Assembly: GCA_963676875.1 (NCBI GenBank)
Contig: OY781436.1
Span: forward strand, 1,364,001 to 1,428,000
DNA: 64,000 nt
Direction of reading: 5' to 3'
Origin: UBA6244 sp963676875
Lineage (GTDB): Bacteria; Bacteroidota; Bacteroidia; Bacteroidales; F082
Of this stretch, positions 35,282 through 44,147 are shown in pieces; position 1 is the first letter of the stretch; the number at the start of each line of letters is the position of its first letter. The notes beneath the pieces are model-generated. The model was not told the DNA's origin. It ran no database searches and saw only the letters and a program-made list of their open reading frames with translations. Both the position numbers and the translations under genes were made by a program.

Positions 35282-36799
35282 ATGATGATTAAACAAATAC
35301 ACTCACTTATGAATAAAGCAATTCTTCTTTTCTTCGTTTTGGTTTGTATAAGTTCTTGTACTTTTCAAGGTAAGGATTCAGGGGGGAAAGGCATTCAGGG
35401 AGATTGCATTGGTAAGGAAAAATCACTCGAAAACAAAGTTAAGCTGGAACAAGGAATCCGTGAGCAAGTGAAGTTTTTGGGAGAACCGGAGGATTTGAGT
35501 TCCATTACAGATAAAATGTCGGAGTACAATATTCCGGCGTTATCTCTCGCGGTAATACATCATGGTGCAATTGAATGGGCAGATATCTATAAAAATGCGA
35601 ATTTTCCGGAAGTACAAAACCTGAATTGTTCCAGCATTTTCCAGGCAGCATCATTGTCGAAACCGGTAACGTTTCTTGCAGCATTGCGCATGCAGTCTGC
35701 CGGCGAAATAGATCTGGATAAAAATATCCGGGATTATCTGAAGGTTTATATATTGCCACCGGGCAAACAATCTGCTGAAAATCCTGTAACGTTGCGTAAT
35801 ATCTTTTCTCATACTTCCGGAATCACTCCTGGTGGATATCAGGGATACTCGAGAAATCTCCCTATGCCTTCCGATCTGGATATTTTGCGGGGTAAAGAAG
35901 GCGTAAATACCCCGGCGATAGAAGTGATCGCCACACCTAATGAATCACTGGCTTATTCCGGTGGTGGCTACACATTAGCTGAACTGGCTCTTCAAGATAT
36001 ATTCAATGATGAGTTCGCAAACATCATGCAAAAATGGATTCTTGAACCTGCCGGAATGAAGCACTCCGAGTTCACACAACCGTTACCTGCCTGCAAATCT
36101 GATCAGGTAGCCAAAGGTTATACCCAATCAGGAGAGGTGATTGACGGTGGATGGAAAAACTATCCTCAACAGGCTGCGGCAGGGCTTTGGAGCAACTCGG
36201 TGGATATGGCCCGATTCTTAATTGAAATTTATCGTGCCTATCAGGGTGAAAGCTCTATTTTTTCGCAGGCTGATATTAAGTCGATACTAAGCGACGAACG
36301 CAATGGTAGTGTGTATGGATTTATTTTAAACCGGTCAGGTGATGATGTTGCGATCACTCACTACGGCGGTAATGCAGGGTACCGTACCGGTATGACCATA
36401 AGCCTTACAAGCGGAAATGGTTTGGTCTATTTGATCGATTCAGACAATGGTGGCGCTCTGGGGAATGAACTCATGCTATCCGCCTCTCAGGTTTACCACT
36501 GGCAGCATTTTAAGCAAATAAATGTTAGGCGCAAGCAAGTAAATCCGGAAGTTTTAAGGGGGTTGTCAGGTAAATACAAGTGGAACAACCAAATAAATCT
36601 TTCCGTTGCCTTTGATGAAAACAAGGGCCAAATTTCACTTTTTTTTCCGAATGGAGATGAATATAAGCTCGTTGCAATTATGGGTGAGGACAATAAACTA
36701 GAATTTATTCACCCGAATACAGGGGTGAAAGTTACGTTTTCCGTAAGGAATGAGCACCAATCTTTCTCCCTATATGGACAAACTGCTGTTAAATTGTAA
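35282..36799 (+). CDS. Serine hydrolase (class C beta-lactamase family), lipoprotein
   Basis: 505 residues; signal peptide ends VLVCISSC, giving a lipid-anchored envelope protein (ATG 35309 may be the true start). The beta-lactamase/D-alanyl-D-alanine peptidase fold is shown by SxxK in AASLSKPVTFLAA, the YxG/N-type motif in SLAYSGGGYTLAEL, and a HYGGNAGYRTG segment at the KTG position. About 100 C-terminal residues form a lipocalin-like tail (LRGLSGKYKWNNQINLSVAF). Substrate unknown; probably an esterase or peptidase rather than a resistance enzyme. Less AT-rich than neighbouring cassette genes. Confidence 0.88.
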   Translation: MMIKQIHSLMNKAILLFFVLVCISSCTFQGKDSGGKGIQGDCIGKEKSLENKVKLEQGIREQVKFLGEPEDLSSITDKMSEYNIPALSLAVIHHGAIEWADIYKNANFPEVQNLNCSSIFQAASLSKPVTFLAALRMQSAGEIDLDKNIRDYLKVYILPPGKQSAENPVTLRNIFSHTSGITPGGYQGYSRNLPMPSDLDILRGKEGVNTPAIEVIATPNESLAYSGGGYTLAELALQDIFNDEFANIMQKWILEPAGMKHSEFTQPLPACKSDQVAKGYTQSGEVIDGGWKNYPQQAAAGLWSNSVDMARFLIEIYRAYQGESSIFSQADIKSILSDERNGSVYGFILNRSGDDVAITHYGGNAGYRTGMTISLTSGNGLVYLIDSDNGGALGNELMLSASQVYHWQHFKQINVRRKQVNPEVLRGLSGKYKWNNQINLSVAFDENKGQISLFFPNGDEYKLVAIMGEDNKLEFIHPNTGVKVTFSVRNEHQSFSLYGQTAVKL

Positions 36800-37024
36800 T
36801 TCAGCATTGAGGCCCACCAACCGAAATAAGTTTCTTCTTTTGGGGCTAAATGCTACTATTACAACTTATAGTACAAGCCGGATATTCCGGACTAAGCTGA
36901 CCCCTTTAATTGACCCTAAAAAACTGCCAACACATCATTAAATTTCCATTTGTCGAATATTCAAGTATTTTTGTATGATTCGTGCAGTGGTACCTGGTTT
37001 TGGATAAATATGATTATTACCCCT
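36800..37024. other. Intergenic region, nothing recognised
   Basis: 225 bp between the hydrolase and the kinase gene; no repeat, hairpin or frame that I can support. Confidence 0.4.
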
Positions 37025-38104
37025 ATGAAAATGACGGATTTAAGGAAATACGAAATTACTTTTCTGATATTGGCCTCCCTTTTAATCACCTTTGCAAGTA
37101 ACTTGCCTTACTATACGTTGTTTTTTTATTCGCCTGCAAATTTTCAATTTCCCGAACTATCCACGGCGCAAAAGTTCTACCGAATCATTTGGTACACTTG
37201 TCAGATTGAGTTTTCTATCCTCTTCCTGTCGTTTTTCAATTATTATTGGATACGTTTTTTGTTGGCCAAAAAATCGTTGGTTGTTTTAAACATCCTGTTG
37301 ATTTTGATATATAATTCTGTTTTGGCGGTACTACTGTTTAAGGCTTCCTATTTCCTGGGCGAAATTGCTGTGGGCCACCCGATTAGCGAAAGATTTGCTT
37401 TTAATTACTACCTGTGGAAATTTGTATATATCACACCTGCTTCCATCGCATTGGCACTCATCCTGAAGCTTGTTATCAGGAAAAGAGAGGTTGAGCTAAA
37501 TAATGCCAGGCTCGTGGAAGAAAACCTGTCCAATCAGCTAAAATCTTTAAAGGATCAGGTAAAACCTCATTTCTTGTTCAATACACTTAATACTTTAAGC
37601 GAGCTTATCAGAAACCAAAGCAGGGAGGAGGGGCTCAAATTTGTTGACGATCTGTCCGTTGTTTACCGATACATTCTGGAACAAAGCAATCACGATCTGG
37701 TTGATTTGAGGGTTGAACTCAATTTTGCACAATCCTATTTAAGGTTATTAAAAAGAAGGTTTTACAATAAGTTCAATAGCGAAATATCCATTGAAGAAAA
37801 ATATCTGACGTATCAAATACCACCACTCACGTTTTTATTGCTTATCGAAAATACCATCAAACACAATGAATTTACCGATCGATCGCCATTGATGATTAAC
37901 ATTGATATCGATCAGAACGAGATACGTGTAGAGAATAATTTGCTGCCCAAGACTTCAGATTCTTCAGGTTTGGGAATCGGATTGCAAAACCTTAACAAGA
38001 GGTATGTATTACTAACCGGTAAGGAAGTGGTTATTAATAAGTCGCAAGGTAAATTCACCGTTCGGTTACCTCTGATAAATGACCGAACGCAATACCGCAG
38101 TTGA
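37025..38104 (+). CDS. LytS-type sensor histidine kinase
   Basis: 360 residues from ATG 37025 (a TTG at 36950 would add 25). Four membrane helices fill residues 10-150 (YEITFLILASLLITFASNLP and others), then a short coiled coil and the His_kinase domain: LKDQVKPHFLFNTLNTLSEL with phospho-acceptor His182, and a HATPase part with TFLLLIENTIKHNEF (N box) and SSGLGIGLQNLNKRY (G box). No extracellular sensor domain of size. The response regulator starts 1 bp after its stop, a standard LytS/LytTR pair. Confidence 0.92.
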   Translation: MKMTDLRKYEITFLILASLLITFASNLPYYTLFFYSPANFQFPELSTAQKFYRIIWYTCQIEFSILFLSFFNYYWIRFLLAKKSLVVLNILLILIYNSVLAVLLFKASYFLGEIAVGHPISERFAFNYYLWKFVYITPASIALALILKLVIRKREVELNNARLVEENLSNQLKSLKDQVKPHFLFNTLNTLSELIRNQSREEGLKFVDDLSVVYRYILEQSNHDLVDLRVELNFAQSYLRLLKRRFYNKFNSEISIEEKYLTYQIPPLTFLLLIENTIKHNEFTDRSPLMINIDIDQNEIRVENNLLPKTSDSSGLGIGLQNLNKRYVLLTGKEVVINKSQGKFTVRLPLINDRTQYRS

Positions 38105-38105
38105 T

Positions 38106-38873
38106 ATGAAAGTGATCATTGTAGAAGACGAGTATGCAGCCGCAAACAACCTGGTTTCGATTTTAAGTGAAATTGATCCGAAAATTGAAGTGGTGGCAAT
38201 TGTTGAAAGTGTAAAGGATTTGTGTAGTTGGATAAAAGAAAACGAAACTCCCCATTTGGGTTTTTTTGATATACAACTTGCTGATACAAGTGTTTTTGAA
38301 GTATTTCGTAAAACCGAAATCAAATTTCCGGTTATTTTTACCACCGCCTATAGCGAGTACGCGATAAATGCTTTTAAAGTTAACAGCATCGATTACATCT
38401 TAAAACCCCTGAATATTGAGTCGGTAAAATTTGCTTTGGATAAGTACAAAGCCCGCGATACCATAAAAGGAAGTTTGTCGGAAGAAAAGCTTCGTAAAAT
38501 TTTAATGGAGTTTAGGCAATCAGACGAAAAAAAATATAAGCAATCGTTTCTGGTGCAAAACAAAGAGCGGTTTATTCCTGTGGAAGCCAACTCGTTTTCC
38601 TATTTCTATATCGACAATGGTTTGGTATATGGTGTTACGGTAGAAAATAAAAGGTACATGTTAGATTATTCGTTGGATGAAATAGAAAAGCAACTAGATC
38701 CGGAAATATTTGTAAGGGCAAACCGACAATATATTGTGAGCCGAAAGTCCATTGTAGAAATAGCGTTATACTTCAATGCCAAATACAGCATGAAGGTAGC
38801 ACCCCCAAGCCCGACAAAGATAATTATGAGTAAATCAAAATCCGCCAAGGTTCGTAAATGGATCGACAGCTGA
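38106..38873 (+). CDS. LytTR-family response regulator
   Basis: 255 residues from ATG 38106 (38079 would overlap the kinase). Receiver domain: VIIVEDEYAAANNLVSIL acidic pocket, phospho-acceptor Asp55 in LGFFDIQLAD, TTAYSEYAINAFKVNSIDYI and LKPLN. The C-terminal LytTR DNA-binding domain has NGLVYGVTVENKRYMLDYSL, FVRANRQYIVSRKSIVEI and SKAKVRKWI-like end (SKSAKVRKWIDS). Partner of the kinase just upstream; target genes unknown, the acyl-AMP ligase 132 bp downstream being a candidate. Confidence 0.92.
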   Translation: MKVIIVEDEYAAANNLVSILSEIDPKIEVVAIVESVKDLCSWIKENETPHLGFFDIQLADTSVFEVFRKTEIKFPVIFTTAYSEYAINAFKVNSIDYILKPLNIESVKFALDKYKARDTIKGSLSEEKLRKILMEFRQSDEKKYKQSFLVQNKERFIPVEANSFSYFYIDNGLVYGVTVENKRYMLDYSLDEIEKQLDPEIFVRANRQYIVSRKSIVEIALYFNAKYSMKVAPPSPTKIIMSKSKSAKVRKWIDS

Positions 38874-39004
38874 GTTGGTAGGGCTAAACCTTCTTCGACC
38901 CCCATTTCGGCTCATTCACCCTCCAATTTGTCCGGTTCACCCAGATTTTCGCTCCAAAAAATGGGTCCTTGATCTAAATTTGTTGTCAAGCAGAAGGAGA
39001 TACT

Positions 39005-41050
39005 ATGAGTGGGCCCAAATTATACGAACAATCAACTATACACAAGTCATCCACATTCAACAACATCATCATTTCAAATGCAGAAAATACGCCCGACAAA
39101 ACTGCGTATATTCAACTGGATGACAATGGGGATGAAATTCTGAAAATTAGCTACAACACTTTAATAGCTAACTCATTACGGGTGGCGGAGCAATTGCTTG
39201 AAAACAACAGTAAGGGTGACCGTTGCCTCATCATTATTCCGGGAGGTATTGAGTTTATTACTGCATTTCTGGGTTGTATTTTTGCAGGCATTATTGCCGT
39301 TCCCACCATTCTTCCCAAAAGAAACAAATCAAACAGCCGTTTTAATTCCATCCTGGCTGATTCCAATCCCAATTGCATATTAACAACTGCCGACACAAAG
39401 GAGCTGGTCGACAATCAAATTAGCAGCTCAACCGGTCAAACAACCGTAAAGTCAATATTTGTTGTGGAAATTGCAGATATAGAGGGTTGTGCCGTGGAGT
39501 TGCCAAAAATCAGCCCTGCTGATATTGCCTTTTTGCAATATTCATCGGGTTCCATTGGCAACCCCAAAGGAATTCAGGTTGCTCAAAAAAATCTGGTACA
39601 CAATTCAGAAATTATTAAGCACTCGTTTAACCACACCCGCGATTTGGTGGTAGTTACCTGGTTGCCTCCGTTTCATGATATGGGGTTGATAGGTTGTATG
39701 TTGCAGCCCTTGTATGTTGGAGGAACCTGTGTGATAATCCAGCCCACAAGTTTTATCAAAAATCCAGCATTGTGGTTCCGGGCCATTTCGAAATACAAAG
39801 GAACAACAGTTGGATGTCCCAATTTTGCACTCGATTATTGCGTCGAAAAAATCACAACTCCCGACGCTGCTACCATGGATCTTTCATCACTTACTGTTTT
39901 GTTTTGTGGTTCAGAACCCGTTAGAAAAGATACACTTCAAAACTTTGCACACACATTCAAAACCTTAAATTTTAACCCGCAAATGTTCCTCCCGTGTTAT
40001 GGGCTGGCAGAGGCCACTTTGATGGTGACCGGCATAAGTCAAAAGGAAGAACCGCAGTATTATCGCACGCAATTGGGAGGAAAGGAAATAGATGATACAG
40101 CGGACAATGGCGACGTGGAAAAGGAATCATTTTGGTACACCTCCTGTGGCTATACCTGGAACAACACCGACCTAAAAGTGGTGGATCCAACCACCAAACA
40201 TGAAATGCCGGAAACCCAAATTGGTGAAATTTGGGTTAAAAATGATTCCGTATGTAATGGGTATTGGAACAAGCCGGAAGAAACAAAGGAGATTTTTAAT
40301 GCCCATCTGGCAAACAATACTAGCGGACCTTACTTAAGAACCGGAGATATGGGGTTTTGTGATAAGAACCATGTATATATTACCGGTCGTTTAAAAGAGT
40401 TGGTCATTATCAGAGGGTTAAATATATTTCCGAATGATGTGGAAAATGTTGTCGACAAAAGTCATCAGGCATTACTGCCAAATAGTTGTGCGGTGTTTTC
40501 TGTTGAAAAAAACAATAAGGAAGAACTTGTTGTTGTTCAGGAAATAAAACGGATGTTTATCAACAATCATGATCAGGAAGAGATATTTACACATATCATT
40601 GAATCAATTTCGCGAAATTTCGAAACCAGACCTCATTCCATTGTTATCATATATCCCATGAGCCTGCCCAAAACCACCAGTGGCAAGATTAAACGGCTCG
40701 AATGCAAAGAATTATATTTACACAACAAACTCAAAGTTGTTTCATCATGGGAAAGTGCTGAAAATTATGTTGAAAACGACTTTGAAGAAAATGAAATAGT
40801 TTCAACCGAACAGGTTGTTTCCTGGATTAAAAACTGGCTGGGCAACAAGCTGCATATCGACCCGAATCAGATTGATCCCGACCAGCCGATTCCGTCCTTT
40901 GGCCTCGACTCTATTGGAGCAGTTGAGTTGGAAAGTGCCATAAATGAAAAATTTGATTTAGATATTTTTGTGGGCGATTTCCTTGAAAACAATTCGCTAA
41001 ACTATTTGGTTGAAGTAGGAATAAACAACAAAAATGTTACTTCTAACTAG
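39005..41050 (+). CDS. Fatty acyl-AMP ligase fused to an acyl carrier domain
   Basis: 681 residues, two modules. Residues 1-575 are an adenylation enzyme: LQYSSGSIGNPKGIQVAQKN (P-loop), LPPFHDMGLIGCMLQPLYVG, LPCYGLAEATLMVTG, YLRTGDMGFCDKNHVYITGR and a PKTTSGKIKRLECKE end. The HDMGLIG and the layout resemble FAALs, which load fatty acids as adenylates directly on carrier proteins, rather than CoA ligases. Residues 600-678 are an ACP with the pantetheine Ser636 in FGLDSIGAVELESAI. Such proteins start polyketide/lipopeptide or lipid pathways, but no further biosynthetic genes follow, so it is an orphan loading module. Confidence 0.9.
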   Translation: MSGPKLYEQSTIHKSSTFNNIIISNAENTPDKTAYIQLDDNGDEILKISYNTLIANSLRVAEQLLENNSKGDRCLIIIPGGIEFITAFLGCIFAGIIAVPTILPKRNKSNSRFNSILADSNPNCILTTADTKELVDNQISSSTGQTTVKSIFVVEIADIEGCAVELPKISPADIAFLQYSSGSIGNPKGIQVAQKNLVHNSEIIKHSFNHTRDLVVVTWLPPFHDMGLIGCMLQPLYVGGTCVIIQPTSFIKNPALWFRAISKYKGTTVGCPNFALDYCVEKITTPDAATMDLSSLTVLFCGSEPVRKDTLQNFAHTFKTLNFNPQMFLPCYGLAEATLMVTGISQKEEPQYYRTQLGGKEIDDTADNGDVEKESFWYTSCGYTWNNTDLKVVDPTTKHEMPETQIGEIWVKNDSVCNGYWNKPEETKEIFNAHLANNTSGPYLRTGDMGFCDKNHVYITGRLKELVIIRGLNIFPNDVENVVDKSHQALLPNSCAVFSVEKNNKEELVVVQEIKRMFINNHDQEEIFTHIIESISRNFETRPHSIVIIYPMSLPKTTSGKIKRLECKELYLHNKLKVVSSWESAENYVENDFEENEIVSTEQVVSWIKNWLGNKLHIDPNQIDPDQPIPSFGLDSIGAVELESAINEKFDLDIFVGDFLENNSLNYLVEVGINNKNVTSN

Positions 41051-41374
41051 CCGTTCACATTCAGCCTACCCCCTCATTTCATGTGGTTTATGCGACCGAC
41101 AATTTTTCCAAAAAAAACCCGCCTCAGGCTTGAGCTTGCAATATGGGTTGGTTCGATAAAGGCATACAACTTTCGCCGAATAATTAACCAGATTGGGACT
41201 AAAACGATAAGGAGATATTTCCAGCGCGGACTGTTGCTTTTTTCGCGCTATATGAAGCACCTCAAACGCAAAAAAAGTCGTTTTGAGTTATTCCTCTTTT
41301 CAACACAGAATATTCTTGCTTTTACCTAATGAAAGCCCAAATGCCCTATTTTTAGTCAAAATATAGTTTAATAT
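41051..41374. other. Intergenic region after the acyl-AMP ligase
   Basis: 325 bp. An 82-codon frame at 41081-41329 is rich in Arg/Lys/Phe and has no recognisable feature; not called. The 8 bp TTTAATAT at 41367-41374 is the left target duplication of the next element. Confidence 0.45.
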
Positions 41375-41588
41375 CATTGATGTCCGGTTAATAAAAATAT
41401 ATCGTTCCTAAGGGACTTTTTGGAGACCTTAATTTGCATTCTACCAACATCTTGTCCCTATGGGACAGCCCCGTTAGGGGCTATATATTGGTAGAAAATT
41501 TCAATTTTGTTTAGTAAGTCGGCCATAGGCGGACGATATGTATTACGCATTGTAGCGTTTTCTGTTTAATTTTACCGGACAACAATGA
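41375..41588. mobile_element. 214 bp MITE with 8 bp target duplication
   Basis: Left end CATTGATGTCCGGTTAA and right end TTTTACCGGACAACAATG are imperfect inverted repeats. TTTAATAT occurs directly outside both ends (41367-41374 and 41589-41596). The interior holds GTCCCTATGGGAC and CCCGTTAGGGG palindromes and TTGGTAGAAA / TTCTACCAA inverted arms. No coding capacity. Confidence 0.85.
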
Positions 41589-41684
41589 TTTAATATAGAT
41601 AATCGGCGGATTTAGACGGATTACCGTTTTTATTCATTGTATTAAAAATCCAAAAAAAGCGAAACTCAAACATTTGAGAAAAGC

Positions 41685-41692
41685 TATCTTTG
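41685..41692 (+). promoter_or_regulatory. -7 box of the BRO-N gene
   Basis: TATCTTTG fits TAnnTTTG, 21 bp before ATG 41714; supports that start over 41690. Confidence 0.45.
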
Positions 41693-41713
41693 AATCTGAA
41701 AAATTCGTATTTT

Positions 41714-42373
41714 ATGACCAAAGAAAATGCAATAAGACTATTCCAAGACAAACGAGTCAGAGTTCTGTGGGATGACAAAAAGGAGAAATGGTATTTTTCA
41801 ATTGTTGATATAATTGCAATTCTTACAGAAAGCCCAAATCCCAGAAAGTACTGGAGTGTTCTTAAAACGAGATTGCGTAAAGAAGGAAGCGAGTTGACTA
41901 CAAATTGTAGTCAACTAAAAATGCAAGCTTCTGATGGAAAATTTTATAAGACCGATGTTGCTGATACTGAACAATTATTAAGACTTATTCAATCTATTCC
42001 TTCACCCAAAGCGGAACCTTTTAAAGTCTGGCTAGCTAAAGTAGGCTACGAAAGAATTGAAGAAACAGAAGATCCGGAATTAGCTTTTGACCGAGCAATG
42101 GAAACCTATTTAAAGAAAGGCTACTCTAAGAATTGGATTAATCAGCGCCTTAAAAGCATTGAAGTTAGAAAAGAACTGACTGACGAATGGGAAACACGAG
42201 GAGTGAAGAAAGGATCAGAATATGCAATTCTTACTGATGAAATTACTAAAGCTTGGGCTGGACTCACTACTAAAGAATACAAGAAAGAAAAAATCTCGAA
42301 GAATAACCAAAAAACCGCCGGAAATAAATGCCAATCCCATCACGTTGGCGATTATTTCACGGTCAGGACTTAA
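41714..42373 (+). CDS. BRO-N domain antirepressor-like protein, C-terminus altered
   Basis: 219 residues from ATG 41714. The N-terminal BRO/antirepressor domain reads AIRLFQDKRVRVLWDDKKEK, WYFSIVDIIAILTESPNPRK, YWSVLKTRLRKEGSEL, and continues with LLRLIQSIPSPKAEPFKVWL and AFDRAMETYLKKGYSKNWIN. Family members of this type normally go on for about 60 further residues after LTTKEYKK; here the frame leaves the family at KISKNNQKT and ends in unrelated residues (SHHVGDYFTVRT), so it is probably truncated by a frameshift or junction. DNA-binding role inferred from family. Confidence 0.8.
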   Translation: MTKENAIRLFQDKRVRVLWDDKKEKWYFSIVDIIAILTESPNPRKYWSVLKTRLRKEGSELTTNCSQLKMQASDGKFYKTDVADTEQLLRLIQSIPSPKAEPFKVWLAKVGYERIEETEDPELAFDRAMETYLKKGYSKNWINQRLKSIEVRKELTDEWETRGVKKGSEYAILTDEITKAWAGLTTKEYKKEKISKNNQKTAGNKCQSHHVGDYFTVRT

Positions 42374-42697
42374 CAACCCGATCAATTGATAATTCACCAC
42401 AAGGTTGGGTTGAGGGAAAATCGGACAAGAAACAGAGTATATTGCGTCATTTTCCGCAGTTTATGCGACTGACAATTGTGAATAGGTCTGTTTTCCTTCA
42501 TGATATTCTTCCCAAAGTGATTGAGGAGAAATCCTGTCTCCACCTCAAAAAGCCAACTTGATTTGCTTTACCCATGTAGGCATCACGAGAAGTATCTGTA
42601 ACGTATGTTGTGGACGAAAATAAGGTGAATAACGCGCAAAAACTATGGTGAAAAGTGCACGGTTGCTTTTTCAGTAAATTTGTAGCAACTCAACTAA
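42374..42697. other. Intergenic region, no gene seen
   Basis: About 320 bp of non-repeated sequence; a 77-codon frame has no support. TCAGTAAATTTGTAGC at about 42671 contains a TAAATTTG promoter-like box. Confidence 0.4.
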
Positions 42698-42981
42698 ACC
42701 ATTAAACCCAAATAACGATTGAAAAGAAAGAAACCTGCAACCAAACCAAATATTTTTGCACGTATCACAGTTGCCGAATAAAAAATATTCCTAGCTTTAC
42801 CACACCAAACTACCGATGATCCATTACAATGAAACAAGGAGCTGATTTTAAACGTTTAGAAATATTTAAAAATGGATATATTCCACCTAATGAGGCGTAA
42901 AGCAAAATCAAATGGGGGTTATGGCAGTGATGGTATAGGGGAGATAAAGGGCATAGATGTGTTTTTATATATTAGTTAGGC
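42698..42981 (+). repeat. Junction repeat with linker, no IS3 end
   Basis: Starts at ACCATTAAACCCAAATAACG, the linker of the 363 bp composite, and runs through the 190 bp repeat to TTAGTTAGGC, which here fits the classical integron core GTTRRRY. The three-gene radical SAM cassette begins 36 bp later. Confidence 0.75.
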
Positions 42982-43017
42982 TTTATTTAAAAGACAAACA
43001 AACTTCATAATAGATTT

Positions 43018-44013
43018 ATGAAACAGACAAAAAACAAACAAAAGAATGAAAGTGACCTTAGTAAAATCTTTGATGGTATTTTACAAGAATTTGGGACAAA
43101 TGTACCACAGATTTCAGTCATTGTTGCTGTAATAATTGGCTCCTTAACACTTGATGATTACTTCAATGCGGGGGCTTGGTCGTTAACATCTATTATGTGT
43201 TTTGCTTTTATCTATGTTTTCAAAAGACAAATAACTCCTAATGTACTAACGAGTCTGTCAATTAGTTTATTTTTCCTTATTCTCGGAGGTGGATTATTGA
43301 TTCTATTTCATCATTCTTTTAATGATTTATTTAAGTCAATTATCAATTCAAAAACTACTCTATCAATATATTCGGGTGCTTTTATAACTATACCAATCGC
43401 AATATTAATTACTTCGTTTCGAAAACAAGAAAAGCAATTTGGACTTTTATTTCCAAAAAAAATAGAAGATTCTATATGTAATCAGCTTATTAAGACACCA
43501 TTCTTTAAAAGTGGTATTGTCTATGAAATAACATTCAAAAAAATTGATGGTGATTTTTTAGTAGTAAATTCTAAACTAAAATATTTGGTGAAAAACAGAA
43601 CCAATGACCACCATAAATGGATTTCATTTTATAGAACTGATGACCCTGATTTTACTATGAATTCAGTAAAAGTCAACAAACAAGAAATATATACAGACCA
43701 GAAGTATTTTGTTGAACATGGTTTCCAGTATGAAAGGTATCTGAAAAATAAGGAAGAAATTGAAATGGAATTTGATGCGGATATTAAATACCCAATTATT
43801 GGGTCTGAAATGTATACAACATATGATGTTGCAACTGACCAGAAAGTTATTATTAATAATCCATTTAGCGATTTAAAATTGTCTTTTGAAGTATTATACG
43901 ATAGATACTCCAAAAGTATTGAACCAATAAGAAAAAAAGACCTCATTGAGATAGAGTTTAATAAAGGATTACTTCCATATCAAGGAGTAAGAGTAAATTG
44001 GTGTATTAACTAA
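43018..44013 (+). CDS. Membrane protein with beta-rich C-terminal domain, in the radical SAM locus
   Basis: 331 residues, not recognised. Four membrane helices lie between residues 30 and 140 (ISVIVAVIIGSLTLDDYF, LTSIMCFAFIYVFK, LSISLFFLILGGGLLILFH, IYSGAFITIPIAILITSF), after a hydrophilic N-terminus. The remaining 190 residues are a soluble, strand-rich domain (GIVYEITFKKIDGDFLVVNS, DHHKWISFYRTDDPDFTMNS, IEPIRKKDLIEIEFNKGL). The TM plus beta-domain layout recalls membrane effectors or receptors, but that is only a shape. First gene of a compact set: the small peptide gene starts 11 bp after its stop. Confidence 0.65.
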   Translation: MKQTKNKQKNESDLSKIFDGILQEFGTNVPQISVIVAVIIGSLTLDDYFNAGAWSLTSIMCFAFIYVFKRQITPNVLTSLSISLFFLILGGGLLILFHHSFNDLFKSIINSKTTLSIYSGAFITIPIAILITSFRKQEKQFGLLFPKKIEDSICNQLIKTPFFKSGIVYEITFKKIDGDFLVVNSKLKYLVKNRTNDHHKWISFYRTDDPDFTMNSVKVNKQEIYTDQKYFVEHGFQYERYLKNKEEIEMEFDADIKYPIIGSEMYTTYDVATDQKVIINNPFSDLKLSFEVLYDRYSKSIEPIRKKDLIEIEFNKGLLPYQGVRVNWCIN

Positions 44014-44024
44014 AATTTCGAATT

Positions 44025-44147
44025 ATGAAAACGAATGAAAAAGCAATCTTTGCTTTATTAAAAAAAGAAAAGATTAGTATTGATGTAAAGAAAATTGATG
44101 TAAAAAAAAGACCTAAAATGGTAATGGCACAATGTGGAATAAATTAG
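44025..44147 (+). CDS. 40-residue peptide, candidate RiPP precursor
   Basis: Short frame MKTNEKAIFALLKKEKISID... ending RPKMVMAQCGIN. The first 30 residues are lysine-rich and amphipathic, like a leader; the end carries the only Cys (Cys37) followed by Gly. It sits 11 bp after the membrane protein gene and its last 16 bp contain the start of the radical SAM gene, so the two would be translationally coupled. The CG near the C-terminus loosely recalls the mycofactocin precursor ending. No family match is claimed; the call rests on size, position and coupling. Confidence 0.55.
   Translation: MKTNEKAIFALLKKEKISIDVKKIDVKKRPKMVMAQCGIN

Noticed and set aside
39005..41050. Ordinary acyl-CoA ligase
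   Set aside because: The fused C-terminal carrier domain and motif layout fit an acyl-AMP ligase that loads a carrier protein.
41081..41329. 82-codon frame after the acyl-AMP ligase
   Set aside because: Basic low-information sequence, no coupling, no homology that I recognise.
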